Origin: Apostichopus japonicus
Lineage: Eukaryota; Echinodermata; Holothuroidea; Aspidochirotida; Stichopodidae
Length of the DNA stretch: 64,000 nt
Assembly: GCF_037975245.1 (NCBI RefSeq)
Contig: NC_092573.1
Location: 19,269,265-19,333,264 of the forward strand
Direction of reading: 5' to 3'
The position numbers and the translations under genes were made by a program. The notes under the pieces are model-generated. The model was given only the letters and a program-made list of their open reading frames with translations. It searched no databases and was not told the origin of the DNA. Shown piece by piece: positions 11,758 through 25,600 of the stretch (position 1 is its first letter; each line of letters opens with the position of its first letter).

Positions 11758-14001
11758 TTAAAATTAGCAACACATCCACTATTATAATATCGTAATTACG
11801 TTATTACAGAGCTCTTTCATGTTGCACGCAATTTACAAGTTTTCTTTATTCATCACATTTACTGAGAGCGCATGCGCTTGATAACGTGAGAGTACAAGAC
11901 TGTGATACTGACGAGCGCGCTTAATTCTGACGTTGTTGAGTAAGCTCCTCATATAATGATAAATATACAATATTTATATAAGTTTTGGTTCTAATATGGA
12001 CATGAATGGAGCCTATAGCCCGACAGTCCTATGAATTACATGTCCTTTCACCCTTCAATCTAATGTTGTTTTTGTAAGTTCACGGGATAGGTAAAAAAAA
12101 AACCCACAAAGAACGATAAGTGAAAACACTTAAAAAAAAACCTTTTTCTCTTTTTGAGAAGAAAAAATAACGTTTATAGGTTTAATTGAACTATTAACAC
12201 TAATTTCCCTACTCGAAAATAGTGTATAATTGCAGTCACTGTAAAAACATGAAGAAGACAAAAAAAAAAAAAAACTGGTTTATTTTATTAAGTGTTGTCA
12301 ATTCTAAGAGCTCTCACGCGTGATGTCGAGTTTTACAACATAACTCAATTCATGGCATGTATTTTATACGGCGGTATAATGTTATATTATATACACACAC
12401 CATAAAGTGTAGACTATATCAAAGTTTGTTCATTTATTATCTTTTCAATCTCTTCGCTGATTTGTTTGAAGAGATCTTTGTCAACAAAAACAAACTAATA
12501 CCTATAATATCTGATAACAGAGTGTGAGTTATGTCTGCGAAACATGAACTAATTAACCTCATCTGATAAAGACAGGCTTATTGGATGTCGATAAGACCCT
12601 TCAAATGCTGTGTGTGTTCTCATCATTCCGTATCAACACACAACTCAGCATATGAAAACATCATTGACAAAAGCATTCGAGCTTTCAATTATTTAGTTTG
12701 GGCTTCAGCTGCGTTTGGAAGGCACTGGATGTGGAAAGAGAGTTTTTTTTGCGGTATTGCACATGAGGGTGAGTGGGCGGGGGAAGGGGATCAGGGGGAA
12801 GGGAGGGATATCTCCAGTCAAATGGTGTTCCTATTTCTACCTCACCTCCCCTTCCCTTCCCCATCCTCTTTCCCGGATCTGATAGTATATATCTGTAGTA
12901 TTTACAGAGATTTAATCACAATACATATTTTAGAATTCGACAGACTTAATACAATATCCATTGAGGTATGGATGTGCACTATGACTATGAAGGCAAAGTC
13001 ACAAAACTCATGATTAAATTGCTTGGAATAAGGGATTTATTTATTTACTTTTAATCATTCTCTTATATGCATTGATGAATGCCAACGAGAAAATTCTGAC
13101 TTTGTGTGAGCTGCGAATTTAATAAGTTATACTAATTAAAACATACACTGCCAGCACTCTTCTCCCATCCCCTCCCCCTACCCCAGCACAAACCCACCCC
13201 TTCATCTTGACATAAAAAACATTCGTTATTACTATTTCATGCATGGACTGTAGCTGAACAGGTCATGAACCTTTTTCCAACGTGTTAGTGATTTTTTCCC
13301 TTCAAATTAAGGAATGAGTCCATTTCTTTAAAAACATTCTGTTTGCTTAAATTGTTTAGTTCCATTTCGGTGCTACCATAAAAGTTAAGATCGCATAAAT
13401 TTAGGCCTGGCCAATAGACGCGGGTAGAGTTCGTTAAGTTTGAGTATTCGAATTTCTTTCATATTTTCGATGAAAAGTAGAAACATCATAAAATATTTTG
13501 ACTCGCTGTTTCTATGATTTTAACAACATATTTTGTGAATTTAAAAAAAACACATTGTCTGCCTGTCTGTCAGGATCGGACGAAAACATAAAATTAATCT
13601 CGAATTTACCATTAAATTGCAGAAAAATTAAAGAAGGGGTGTCAAAATTTCTGATTATGATAAAAGTTAGCCAATAAGTACATACACCTTAAAAACAGTC
13701 CACATCGGCCTGCCCCCACCTCATCCCCCAGCCTCCCCCTCCCAATCCCGCAATGAAACCAGAAAGGGGAAAATACAAGCTGTATTTTTCGTTTTCATAT
13801 CTTCCATATTATCTTTCAATTTCTGTTTTGTTTTTCTATTGTTCTCTGCTCTTTTCTTACGTCAATATTCATCGAGAGTAGAAACTGACGTAACCATAAA
13901 CTGATATCTCCGATTGCCGTGTTAAAGAAGTCGTGTTCTAAATGTTACCGCTTTCCTTTTTCTTTTCTTTCCTTTCTTTATTCCACGACTGCCCTTGTTA
14001 G
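11758..14001. other. Non-coding DNA, no gene seen
   Basis: AT-rich with short A-runs (12095-12105, 12255-12275) and a C-rich tract at 13160-13200 and again at 13713-13750. The 142-codon frame at 12585-13013 runs through G-rich and C-rich low-complexity sequence and shows no domain. Confidence 0.5.
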
Positions 14002-14140
14002 AAAACACACCAAGTCCCTCATTTTCAATCTCTTTTCACCACTGATAGGAAGCGTCACTTCACGCAGTGATTCGCCGCGTGAGACTAGCCGTAGACCAAC
14101 AGAGGATACCGAGGTGGAAATTAACCAGGAAATTCGATGA
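14002..14140 (+). CDS. Candidate terminal exon, product unknown
   Basis: A long pyrimidine tract (about 13949-13997) ends in TTGTTAG at 14001. The open frame that crosses it continues for about 46 codons to a TGA at 14138-14140. Taken as an exon it starts in phase 2 and encodes KHTKSLIFNLFSPL followed by a hydrophilic tail containing SRSDSPRETSRRPTEDTEVE and ending QEIR. A Ser/Arg/Thr/Glu-rich C-terminal tail after a short hydrophobic patch is typical of real terminal exons of many proteins. It is not diagnostic of any family. There is no convincing AATAAA in the next 150 bp and no recognised upstream exon. Chance is a serious alternative. Confidence 0.25.
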
Positions 14141-16714
14141 AGTTAGCTTCGACAGGTGTTTAAGAAAGATGTTTTGCGCATTATAATTCTATTTTTTTTA
14201 TTTCAACATCTTCATCATTCCCTTTTCTTCTCTATAGAAGCTTGAGAGGGCAACTTTAAAAATTAAATTTCGTTTTGTGAAATGACAGATTAAGGAAATA
14301 ATACGAGCCCTTGGTTGAAAGGGTTATTCACACATGAGTGATATATAATACACGTATATGAAAGACAAGTGTATATATATACATATTTATATATGGATGG
14401 ATGTATGTATATGTGTGTGTGTTATACAGTTATATGAAATACTCCTCCCCAGTTAAGATGGTGAGATATTGGACATCAAGCATGCCACACACGACTGTAT
14501 GCGGACCTAGCGGAAGCAGAAGGAATAAGAATCTGTTCATATGAAGGGTCGTCAGACGCAAGACTTGATGAATTGTGACACTCGTTATTACGTAGTAGTT
14601 AGTGTAATACGCCTCAAAGGGATAAGCCATGCACTTGAGATTATGTTTTTTCTTTACTTTTTTTGACTATCTACTTTGTGACATTTTTGCCTTGTTGGGG
14701 TGTAGAAATAGTTAATGGTATTTGGCGGCAGTTGTCGCCTGAATAAAAAAATGTCCAAGTAGCTGCACGGATTTTTTTGTAGAAGATGGGCAAAACGAAA
14801 GAGAGCATTCCAAGTGTATGGCGAACGTTAACTCTGTGTAACCCCGTGTCGTTCTGTTGTATAAGGGCCTATTCGAAGTGGTGCCATGGGATGTATATAA
14901 ATATAATTAACAGTTAAAGGTAGTAGTGTAATAATTGTAAAAGGTATACAGACCCACCGCCGCTCGTGTTTATACTTGACTTGACTCACGTATGTACTTA
15001 TATGTTTTATTTGATTTAACACTGATAAGAAGTTATATATGATGTGTACACTGGTTCATTCCAAACAACCAATGATCAAACAATGACGGTTCAATTGCTC
15101 GGGAAGGGGAGTTGGGAATCAGGGAGGGGACCAGTGAGGGGTATACAGGAGGGTTAGGGGAGCATGAGGAGGGAGAGGAGGAGTGAGGAGGGATAGAAAT
15201 AACCAAACTTTAATAGCTTTGATTTATTATAATAAAATATTACTGGAATTAACGGAAAGTTATCGACAAGTATGGAAACATAAGTAGTGGGGAAGGTTGA
15301 AGTGGAGGGGGGGGGGTAGAAGTCGTGGGGGAGGAGGGTGGTGACGATCTGTACTTCAAACATCCAACGTGTTTCCTCTGTAATATGTCGAGAATAAAAC
15401 GAGGCAGGCGTGTAATACCGGTACCTCTATCCCTGCCTCTAAATTAATCCCGTAAAATATACAGACGGCCTTCGTGACATGCGCATGTTGGATCGTTTCC
15501 ATGATGTCACCGGTGATCATGCCGTGAAGGCCTATTTTATTTTGTCAACAACATAATATGAAATCAGTGATTCTATAAGCCCAAAATGCCATGTTGGCGT
15601 TCCATGAGAGAAAAACAATATATTTGTACTAACAACTTCAAGGTGAAAGTCACAAGGATTTCGGTTATATAGGAATCAATTAGCTAACTAACATATTGTC
15701 TGCAAAATGTTGGCAAAAAGAGTATCTTTTATCAATATGCACGTGCGTGAAACATCTAATAAAGAACTTAAAAGAAGTAAAATTTATCGAATGTAGGCTA
15801 ATGTAACCCCCTGGTTTAAAAAAAAAATCAGGTCCTTCACCAGTTTGACGAAACCCTACGCTGTGTTACTTAATTACGAAGCTGGCCAGGAAGTGTTAGT
15901 TATATATGCCAACGGAGGGCATTGGTCGATAATGGCAAATATGGAGGCCGACTGCGAGCCCCATGATAGGACTATCACTCCCTTCGTGGAATGGAATTTG
16001 GCGCGGTGTCAACAATCAAAGTTGTCCCGGCCCTCCCCCTTGCTATCCCAGTGGTTTACCACTGTTGTTTTCACACCTCATGTTTATCAGTTCTTATTCT
16101 TTTCATTGTCAAAATCAGGACAGGTGAAATGTGAGGGTGCTGTATGGTGCTGCGAGGCGCAGTAGTTGGTACCAACAGGCAAATGGGATATAAGAGATAC
16201 GTTGGAAACTCGAGTTAGGTTGAAGAAACAGGTGTACATGTGAGAGCCTGGACCAACCACGGATACAGTCAAATGTACACAATTATTTCGAATGACCTTC
16301 TCAGAGAGGTAAATGCAAAAGATCTATAGTATAAAAGAAGAATGAAGAATTATTATGTCAACGAGAAATATTTATGAGGTGGGGATCATGTAATAAGTTA
16401 ACTGCATTTGCATACCACTAATATGTGGTGAGATTACTGTATCACAGGGGTTAGCTAAACAGCCTAGCATTTAGTTATGCATTTATTTTGAGGCGTGGGT
16501 GGTTGGGTAGGGGGTAGGGGGAAGGGGGAGGTCACGGATGACGGAAAGGGTGGTTCCTCAGAAAACCAGGTGGTAACCGTCTAGATCATAGAGAGTTAAT
16601 ATTTTATTTTGATATCACTTATAGCCTAATGTTAGCCACGGTTTTTGGGTGATGCTAGGTTGTGGGGGGGGGGGGTGGTTTTAATGGTATAGGTGTTTAC
16701 GTCATCCGAAACAA
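14141..16714. other. Non-coding DNA, no gene seen
   Basis: Contains a short (TATG)n and (TG)n stretch at about 14340-14420, a purine-rich tract at 15095-15190, G-rich sequence at 15300-15345 and 16497-16535, and a poly(G) run at about 16663-16675. The 106-codon frame at 15845-16165 is discussed among the rejected items. Confidence 0.5.
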
Positions 16715-16961
16715 CAGGGGTTGTCAATTAATTTACTGCGAGGTCCAAAGAAAACCATTGACTGAAGCAAAGGGCCCGACATTGTCAAAATCTCACTTTA
16801 CATAGATTGAGCAACGTGCAAGATTGTCTTATATGTAGGCTGCTCAAACCGTAGGTATTATAAGGGCCCGAAAACCCGATCAGTGCAAGATTGTGAACCG
16901 ATTGTTATTTCGCGAGCCGGATTGAAATCTTTTCACGTCTTGAAGTTGGTGAGAACCCCTA
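16715..16961. mobile_element. hAT-like remnant with degenerate terminal inverted repeats
   Basis: The left end reads CAGGGGTTGTCAA. The reverse complement of the right end reads TAGGGGTTCTCACCAA. This is a Charlie-type hAT terminus in which 11 of the first 16 positions agree between the ends. The interior has the repeated GGGCCCGA / GCGAGCCGG style found near the ends of such elements. The adjacent 8 bp (CGAAACAA on the left, GCCGGCAG on the right) do not match, so the element is old, one boundary is wrong or the resemblance is fortuitous. No coding sequence. Confidence 0.4.
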
Positions 16962-19900
16962 GCCGGCAGGTACATGAGTGACTTAAAACACAGCATGTGT
17001 TTCATAGCTAAACATATATTACCCATAATGCAACTCACTAAACTGTGCACAGTTCCGTACGAACACCAAATGAAATTTTGTTTCCTTTGAAGTGGGGTCA
17101 GAAGTGAAAAAAAAAATCGTTTGGATTATGTTAATCAAGATAGCCAACAATTCTTGCAAAATATTGCAGTGACAAAACTAAGTGAATAAGAAGATAAATA
17201 AAAAATAAATTATTATGCATTACAGAAATAATAATGTCGATTTTCATTTTGATGATGTAAGGACTTTTGGTCCTTTTATGTATGTGTGTAGGAAAACTAT
17301 ATGAGGCCTTTGCAGTAAACGGCAGTTTGGCAGGTCACTTGTTACGTAAAATCTGCGTCCCAGGTACGCATAACCAAACTTCCGCCTGTCCGTATGTTTG
17401 TCAATATCGTTTCAAATCGTTTTAGAAGCTTCGGACAAACCGGCGCCTTTGTACAGATATCTTTAAACGCTATAATGACATTATCCAAACCAAAAAAAGG
17501 GGAAACTGTTGGTTTCTCAAACTATCTAAATTTCTGCCTCTGCCAATGACATTTGAAAGCTTACCAAATGGTGAGAAGTAAAGAGATACAACTTACTGAC
17601 CAGTTCTCAGTCCCATAATCCGGACGTCTTAGAGACATCCACAGGGCAGGTGTAGGGGTGGGGTGTTGAGGTATGGTACTATGGAACGCCACCAAAGTCA
17701 ATAACACGTGACTATTTAAGTGATGTAATGACGTAGATTTACCGAAATTATACGTTGAACTTCGCATAGCCTATTTATTTTAAAATCTAAATCAAATTCC
17801 CCTTTCGACAAGATAACCATGCACGAAACGCCCAAAAAGTAAGTCAAATATCAATAAAAAATATATTTCCAGGATTGACCAAATATACGCTAAGGCTAAA
17901 GAAGTATAATATATACCATGGAAATCTTAGCACACACAAAATGTGTGGTAGCGTCATTTATGATGGGTGGAAGCAGAGAGAGGGTGGGGGGGGGGGGTGA
18001 GTAGGTGTGAATGCAAGGGGACTCCAGGGGCAAAAGCCCTGATAGGAATCCAGACTCCTGGCGCTCCGCAAGCTGCAGTATTTTCGGATATTTCTCGTTC
18101 TCTCTTAACGACTTTCGAGCGCACAATTTGCATATCATAAAGAAAAATTACTCTGAAATTTCGTTGGTCTGTGTCTTGTTGTTTTCTTCAAGTAAATTAT
18201 TTGGTGTAAATATACATTCACCCCTGGCTCTTACTCCCTAAAAAAAACCCACACAGACAATCATCTATCTTATTGGGGATTGGTGTTCAATCGAAGGATG
18301 GCGCACAAACGGTACCGTCATTGTAAACAGTGCCTAGCAAAGATCCAACGGTACTGATGTATAGTTTTTCTGCATGTTAGTAATTATCATCATGATTGTC
18401 TTTTATGCTTGGATGTTGAACAGTATGATTTTAAACCTTGAATATGTGAAGATCAGAAGATGATTTAGGGTATAGAAGAAATCCCATTTCGTGAAATTGG
18501 GAAGACTACACGACGAGAGCTGACACATATAATATGCTAAATATTCACCTTCCTAATCTAAATTGTCATGGTAATGGAAATTGCAAGTGACCAGTTAGTC
18601 CAAGCCATCATCTGCTAGTCATGGGTCGGACATGCGGTAAAGAACATCTACCTATGCTCAGTCGACCTTGGAAAGTGACGAATTGGATTGTGTAAATCGA
18701 TGGGACAATTACTTGTGGTATAGGCTATGCATCCTGAAGTCTCTTTAACAAATCTATATAATATGCGTAGAAAGAAACACCGCCAGAAATTAGTAGTACA
18801 ATTTGCATAACAATAATTTCAAAGCTAATCTCTATAACGCCTCCATAACGCCCCCATAACTTTGCACTGTCTAGTTTTTCATTCCTATGATATTGTGGGA
18901 ATTAGTCACATTATGTTGTGAAGAATAGCAATACAGAAGGGGAAAAAAGGGGGTATTTTTCTTTATGTGAGATTCAAATAGCAAGTTTAACTTAGGCCTG
19001 CATATATAATTAAATTCTATTCAAAGGAGATATGCTTGTCTTTATGTTACCATAACAATGGAAGATAATATTTTCTGTGCATTGTAATAAATATATGGTG
19101 TTATCTTGTTTTCTGTTTCGACACCCGGCATTGTCGGTTTGCTCAAGAGAATGTTAGAGGTGCCGCTCGATTGAGTGACCATAGATATATTGATACAATC
19201 AATCGGTGACATGAAATGCTATATACAACAGTGCTGCTTCAAGTGCTATTTTAGCCTAATCTTCGAGTGGAAAACCATTAGCGCAATCTACTTTCAAACG
19301 ATCATTGATTTTGCTTTGTCCGGTTACAGCCTCATTATGTGCATACGCAAATGTAACAGACTGCAGACAGTCCAATGATCATGTGAAGAACATGGACAAT
19401 TGAATGAAGAGGCATTTGAAATAATCACCGGTTTCTAAGGCAGAGTGGACAAAGGCAAACAAAAATGTGAGAGTGTTGCTAAAGCTCCAATTCTCGACTT
19501 CTATACATATATATCTGTTACAAGGTTACAACCTCGAGGAAGCAAATAGGACAAGCTTTTCCAAATTTGAATTCCAATTTATTTGATATCATGTCCTTCT
19601 TTTTGGGATTTGCAATCGCAGTGAAGTTACCTAAATGGGGGGGGGGGGGGGGTATGAAGCGGAAAACCGTGCCCCTCGAATTATCCATTTGCCACTTTTA
19701 TCGGTATAAATTGACTTTCCATATCGGTAAAAAGCCTGCAGGGAGCTGGAACACAACTGTCTTTAACAGACGACTTTTTGTTCCTCTTCGCCGACTGAAA
19801 GTACCTATATACATGATGACTACACTGTAGGGTCTCGAGTTCAACGTGTTAATGATGTCAAGTTTCCATAGGATTAAGCATGACCGCGACTTTTGCTATT

Positions 19901-21113
19901 GCCTTCAGGCTTTTGTAAAACATGCGAGCATAAGTTATTTGTGTTAAAGAGTAGACATACATTTCTCTACAGTAACCGCTTACATCCTTCATTCCACACG
20001 TTATGTGGAATAAATGATACATAAGCTTCTTTATCTGTTTTTAATTTTCTTTTTCTAAATATGTATCAAGGGTCGCAACAATTCTCCATTCATTATACCG
20101 CACGTTCTCGTCGTAATAAAACGAAAAGAAAAATGAAACATTGAACGATCCGGCAGAACACATTAACATGATAGCAACATCGTCAAACTGACTCATCTTC
20201 AACCCCCCATTCTTCTTACATTAGGATTATGGTCACGTGGTCGTGACGATTTGACAGGTAACCCAGTGTGTCCAACCAACCATATTTTAGTTACTAATGT
20301 ATACAGCTATGTCGTCACAGTCAAGCTATCGTAGTCACAGTTATAACCGAATAAATAGGCGTTAGGTCTATATATGTTACGTAAGAAGCATCACAATAAC
20401 AGGTTAGTGAACATAGCATCAAATAGTAGGCATGCATATTGTGTACAGTTCAGTTTGACGCAACGATACTTATTTGCATACATGAATAAACAATGAAGGC
20501 GGATCTTATAAATACAGGTGCGAAACGGGCCGTAGGTACCATGTTTAGTCAAATAGAAAGTGATGTTGGAGGAGGGGAAGAGGGAGGGAGGGGAAGAGGG
20601 AGGTGGCGAGCGTCAGCTACCAGGCCACGTAAGCAGAGTTTAATGTTGCTTTCATATTTAGTATTGGGTGTACACGTCCCTATTCTGTGTTAAACTTTCA
20701 ATGCAATTCTGGTTCAAAAGTCATTTGAATATTGTTCCAATTCATCTGTTGCGTTTCCATTAACAGTTTAGCTCATTTTAGAAATGGAAGAGGGAGGTGC
20801 ACTGTTATGTGGCAGATGTCCCGAGATCGTATACATTTTGAGCCTCCTCACAAGGTATGTCCCAACTGACCTCCTCCCAACACCCACCCCCACCCCCTCT
20901 TCACCTCCCCCTCACCCCTTTCCTTCCCTCGCCCCACAAGCTATAGATCTGGCCCCGATTTTACATTACAGTGATCAGGAAAATTCACGAGCGACTCCCA
21001 CCTGCATATATAGACCTACTTTTCACTCTCTATATACCCAAACTGAGATGGGTTATTTTTACCCATTCTGGACGGTAGCGACATATAAGCTTACGGCATC
21101 CCACTGAGCCTTC
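16962..21113. other. Long non-coding stretch, no gene seen
   Basis: Poly(G) runs at about 17984-17997 and 19636-19652, and a G-rich then C-rich pair of tracts at 20569-20600 and 20875-20935. The region is otherwise unstructured AT-rich DNA. The open frames here are under 110 codons and have no recognisable motif. Confidence 0.5.
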
Positions 21114-21206
21114 ATGTCAAAGAAGGTGACAAAAGGTGAAATCAAATTTACGGAGAATGAATTCGAACATCAACAAGCAGAGGTATCAGAAGGCCGTGGT
21201 TCATAG
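21114..21206 (+). CDS. Possible 30-codon small ORF or first coding exon
   Basis: An ATG at 21114 opens a 30-codon frame to a TAG at 21204-21206. The peptide is hydrophilic and Lys/Glu-rich, starting MSKKVTKGEIKFTENEFEHQ. A GAG/GTATCA donor-like site lies within it at about 21183, so it could also be a first exon. The bases before the ATG (CCTTC) are a poor initiation context, and no relative is recognised. Frames this short arise often by chance; it is listed because its composition is unlike the hydrophobic, Tyr/Phe-rich chance frames around it. Confidence 0.15.
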   Translation: MSKKVTKGEIKFTENEFEHQQAEVSEGRGS

Positions 21207-22528
21207 CTTTGCTCAATTACTTGGTCATATCTCTTTTGAAAATATGTAACAGTTTATATATATATGTGTATATATATAGATAAGCAAAGTACCTCAGTGT
21301 TAAGCAAGCTTGATCAGTGATTTGTGACATACAAGAATCGCAAATAGCGAAGCGTGAACTTTGTATCATTCTTAGGGATCATTGAACGCTGTTGGGATAA
21401 TCCCACAACACATGTGTTCATTGGGGACGTTATGCAATCATTATCTTTTGACCAAATGTTATGCAATGATAGTATAATAACGTTTATACCGTTCCGATTC
21501 ACAAATATAGAGTCTACCTACAAATATAATTTTATGTATTATGAAAGCGTTGTGAGATTCCATGCATATATTGTTTGTTGTTTAAGCTTAATTAACTGCA
21601 TGCGTATATCTCCACATGAATGTATTGTAATATAGTGCCGATTATCAACATTGTCAGTAAATGCAAGAAAATAGAACATTTTGTGCTCATTTCGTGTTTC
21701 ATCAATTACATAGTTGAGCATATACAATATTCTCGCAAAGAAAAGCTGTCTATCTTTTAGCTAGCACACCATTTGTATGGAGTGCTGTTTGAAGCAACAA
21801 GTAACTTGCATTTGAAATTTAAATGTATGACAGCAACGTTTTTTAATTAGCTTAGATAGTTTTGATACTTTCAACTGCGTTATAACCACTTAACCATAAT
21901 GAATTCACCCAAGAGCAATATCCCTTATTCTGATATTATAATATAGTTTACATAATATTTATGCGGTTTCGTAATGAAAAATTTGTCCCTCTTGCTTGCA
22001 AATTATTCCCCAGATAGAACAATTTAGTTCACAGGTGAGAAGATTGTCAGTTAAAAATAAATCTCTATGAAATATTTATATCCTTCCATGTCAGCTGATT
22101 TACAGTTATAGATTAGATTTAAGCTCATATCTCAAAATATTGAGACAATATTTTTTTATTTTGAATGAGCAAAATTTTGAAGGAAACGTCAGTTAAATAC
22201 ATACAAAATGATCAATAAGGGTATTTTCAATTGTGAAATATTGCATTTACCGTTTTGGGGGATATTTTGATTGTTTCCAGGATGCAAATGAGAGCAAATA
22301 CTATATTATAGTTGCTTGTAAAATATGATAATCAAAAATTGTCAACAGTCAACAAAGTTACAAGAATTCGAGCAACAAAGTTACAAGAATTCGAGTACTG
22401 GATTGCTAAAAATTTCCATATTTGTCGCTATATTATTTACTAAATCATTTAATTAAAATGTTTTCAATGAATTGCATCTCTAAACTTCAGAATGGATTCT
22501 ATGGTGTAGCTCAACTATAAAACGGTCA
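21207..22528. other. Non-coding AT-rich DNA
   Basis: No gene seen. A short (TA)n tract at about 21256-21280. A perfect 22-bp direct repeat containing AACAAAGTTACAAGAATTCG occurs head-to-tail at about 22350-22395. Confidence 0.5.
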
Positions 22529-22667
22529 TGTGATATGATGTGTTGTGCTGTGGTGTGGTTACGGTTTGATATGACGTGGTGTGATGTGGTGTAATGTGGT
22601 GTAATGTGGTGTTATGTGGTGTGATGTGATATGATGTGAAGTTGTGTGATGTGATGCGATGCGATTA
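22529..22667 (+). repeat. TGTGGTGTGATG-type low-complexity minisatellite
   Basis: About 139 bp built from TGTGATG, TGTGGTG and TGTAATG heptamer-like variants with no pure core. It is strongly strand-asymmetric: G and T almost exclusively on the + strand, with A. Confidence 0.85.
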
Positions 22668-25600
22668 GAGAGTCTGAAAGAACGTCGAATTATGCATCGT
22701 TAGATCATTGGATTCTATATTTAAGTATAAATCCGAAGTCTAATGAAAAACATGTTGTGTAAAAATCCAAAGGACGATTTCAAATTTTTGTCTGTTTTGC
22801 TCTTAATTAATACCATAAAATTCAATCGCAAATGAGTTTGCTTTCTTTTCTGCAAATTTATAATAACTGCATCTAGTATTTCTTTGTCATTTTTAAGGAT
22901 TATACGAAGTGTCCTCATGATTTTGGTAATATTTTATAGCTGTTGAAATTAATAACGTACAGTGTACTTCAAATAACCAGACTGTGGTTCTTTTCGCGGA
23001 AGGTTAACAAACTGCATGCATTCCAGTAAAAAGAGTAACCAAATAATTTTGGTAAAAATAGATTTCCTACTTTTCGTACAGTTCATAATTTTGAAGCCTG
23101 CGAGCACTTTGTCTAGCTTTTCGATGAAATAACAACATGGAATGGCTAGAGAAAAAAAACCCAAAACTGTTTTCATATTTTTTTACTGCTCGATGAAAAA
23201 TAAAATTGATTGAGGTAATAAAACATTGTGAAATTAACATAAGTGAAGTTTTATATAGAAAGGTGAAACTTTGTGACGTTTAAGTATATATTAAGGGAGG
23301 TGATGGGTGTCGGGGTTGGGGTAGGGGTAGGTAGGACTATTTTATATCTGTTTTTTAAATATCAGCTGTGAGAATATATTCTTTATATATTCGAGGTGTG
23401 AAGGGTATAGGTTTATACCTTATTCCAGACACGAAAAAACGCTATATCTGTACCGTTATACTGCTGCATTTAGGCGTGATTTTGTTTATGTTCTGTTGAG
23501 GTTCAGTGAACGGTATGTCGCAAATGAATAGCCCGAAGAGTCCTCGTACAATGTTCACACGTCTACATGATTAGAGTAGATGCGTGCTCATGAAAACATA
23601 ATTTAGTGATCATATACCCACCAACATGTATATGAAACTTCAGTGATATATACCGTAGAAAAAAAAAACTGTGATAAAACAAAAGTACATTAGTGATATG
23701 TGTAAATTATTTACAACCAAATATGAATGTGCAAGTTTCATGAACTGATGGAAGTTAATGTTATGCTTACGCACATTATATGTCTTTCGCTGATACCCTG
23801 ACGAAAACAAAGTACAATCGCTTTCTTCCAAGATTACCATTTTATTCGTAAGACTGTTAATACTCTTGTAGGTTTTTCTAAGGATTTATCTCTTGCAATA
23901 ATAATAATAATGATAATAATAATAATTAAAAACATGTCTAAACATGTCTAAATTTATCCCTTGCAAAGCTGTTTATTGTACAACTTTTCGGTGACCATTT
24001 TTATACTATTCACTTTGACTTGATACATGGACTATCGTGTTATTAACTTGTCTCTGTTTTGTTTTCTTTCAAAAGGCTGAATATCACATACGTAATTAAA
24101 TATGTTATCATGAATGTATATAACGGAAGTTTACATTTTATGCATCACAAGATGAACGGCTAAATACGAAGTTGTATAAGCCTCAGATTTTTTTGTCCTT
24201 TTATTCTTGAGACAATATAAATTTAGCAAGTGTCGTTAAAACCGTTTCCTATTCTGAATATACAGTAGACATGAGTAAGTCCAGCCAAGTGTGCAAATAT
24301 TGACATCACATTCAAGCTAAATAGAGTCATTCATTTGACAAAATTTTCAATCAAAAGAGATGTTGTTGGCATTGTATTATGATTGATGTATGTACTGCAG
24401 TCTTTTAAAAACAAATCCATATTGAAGCCATATCCACGTAATGTAACTTTGTGTAATATCACACTGTAAAGGTTACGTATATATAGGCCTATGTCGTATA
24501 TATATATATAATGTATCATACATGGATAATGTGAAGTGTATATGGACATGCATTATAAATGGAGACCATTTCTTATAAGACCGCCAGAAGTAAAAGGATA
24601 TGCATAATACACCCCTAGCATGACCCTAATATTTCTTTATAGAGAATTAAACATGAAAAATGTTTAGTATACATACAGATATATTTTTCATATTTATGGT
24701 GAATGTCTTTGACGCTCAAGTAAGACTCAGAAAGGAATTTGGGCTCTTATAAAATGGAGAAGTGGATTGTTTCTATTTCACATTCCATCCGTGCAGGTAT
24801 TGAATTATAATCCAATTCTGTTTTTTTTTTAAATATTATCTCACTCTCTCTATCTCTCGCTCTATATATTTTTTATTTTATTTACAAAACATAAACAAGG
24901 CGTTATCGCGTAAGCTCTATCGCAAAACATCAACAGCCGATAAGGCTGTATACAAGTGTTATTTATACACATAAAACGTGACTGTATAGGAATGATTGTG
25001 TTTTACATTTATTTTGTCACCCGAGTTAAAGCTTATGCCTGTTTCAACAAATCCCTTTATAAGTATTTGTTTTTAGCGTTGGATGTCAAACTGGTTTTGT
25101 ATTCCTTTCATTTTCTTCTTCTGTTTTTGCTTGTTGTTGTTGTTGTTTAGATGTTGAAAGTTACGATATGATATTAATCTCAGTCACGTTATAATCAAGA
25201 TTGTACTATATAATGCAAAAGGTATGAGTAATCACTGACAATTAACCTACACAACAGCTAAAGAAAGAAGCAGAAAAGGAAGAGAGAAAAATGACGATGA
25301 CGATGATGGACGATGATTAAAATTGAGTAAAATTTCTTCCACATTTCGTTTCATCGTCGGATAAATATTCTACCAACTTGATATAGATGCAGAAGAGATG
25401 ATATCAAGTTGAATGACTGTTTTGTTTCAAATCTCTTAATCAATAATCAAACAGAACGGTGCAAAAAGATAAATAAATAAATAAAACTACGATGTGAAAA
25501 GGAGGAGAAGTTTTACTTTAAAATGCACATAAAATTTTTTGTCGAATAACATGATTGTTTTTATGTATTTTTTATGATTATTATTATTAAGAGTATATAT

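Noticed and set aside
12585-13013. 142-codon plus-strand frame
   Set aside because: Passes through G-rich and CT-rich low-complexity DNA; no motif recognised.
15845-16165. 106-codon frame with a fairly protein-like middle (YEAGQEVLVIYANGGHW)
   Set aside because: No recognised family and no clear splice or start context; the right half crosses a segment like one at 27764-27790 (GCTA-CCCAGTGG), suggesting repeat DNA.
16444-16470. Second Charlie-like terminus CAGGGGTTAG
   Set aside because: No inverted partner or target duplication could be found nearby.
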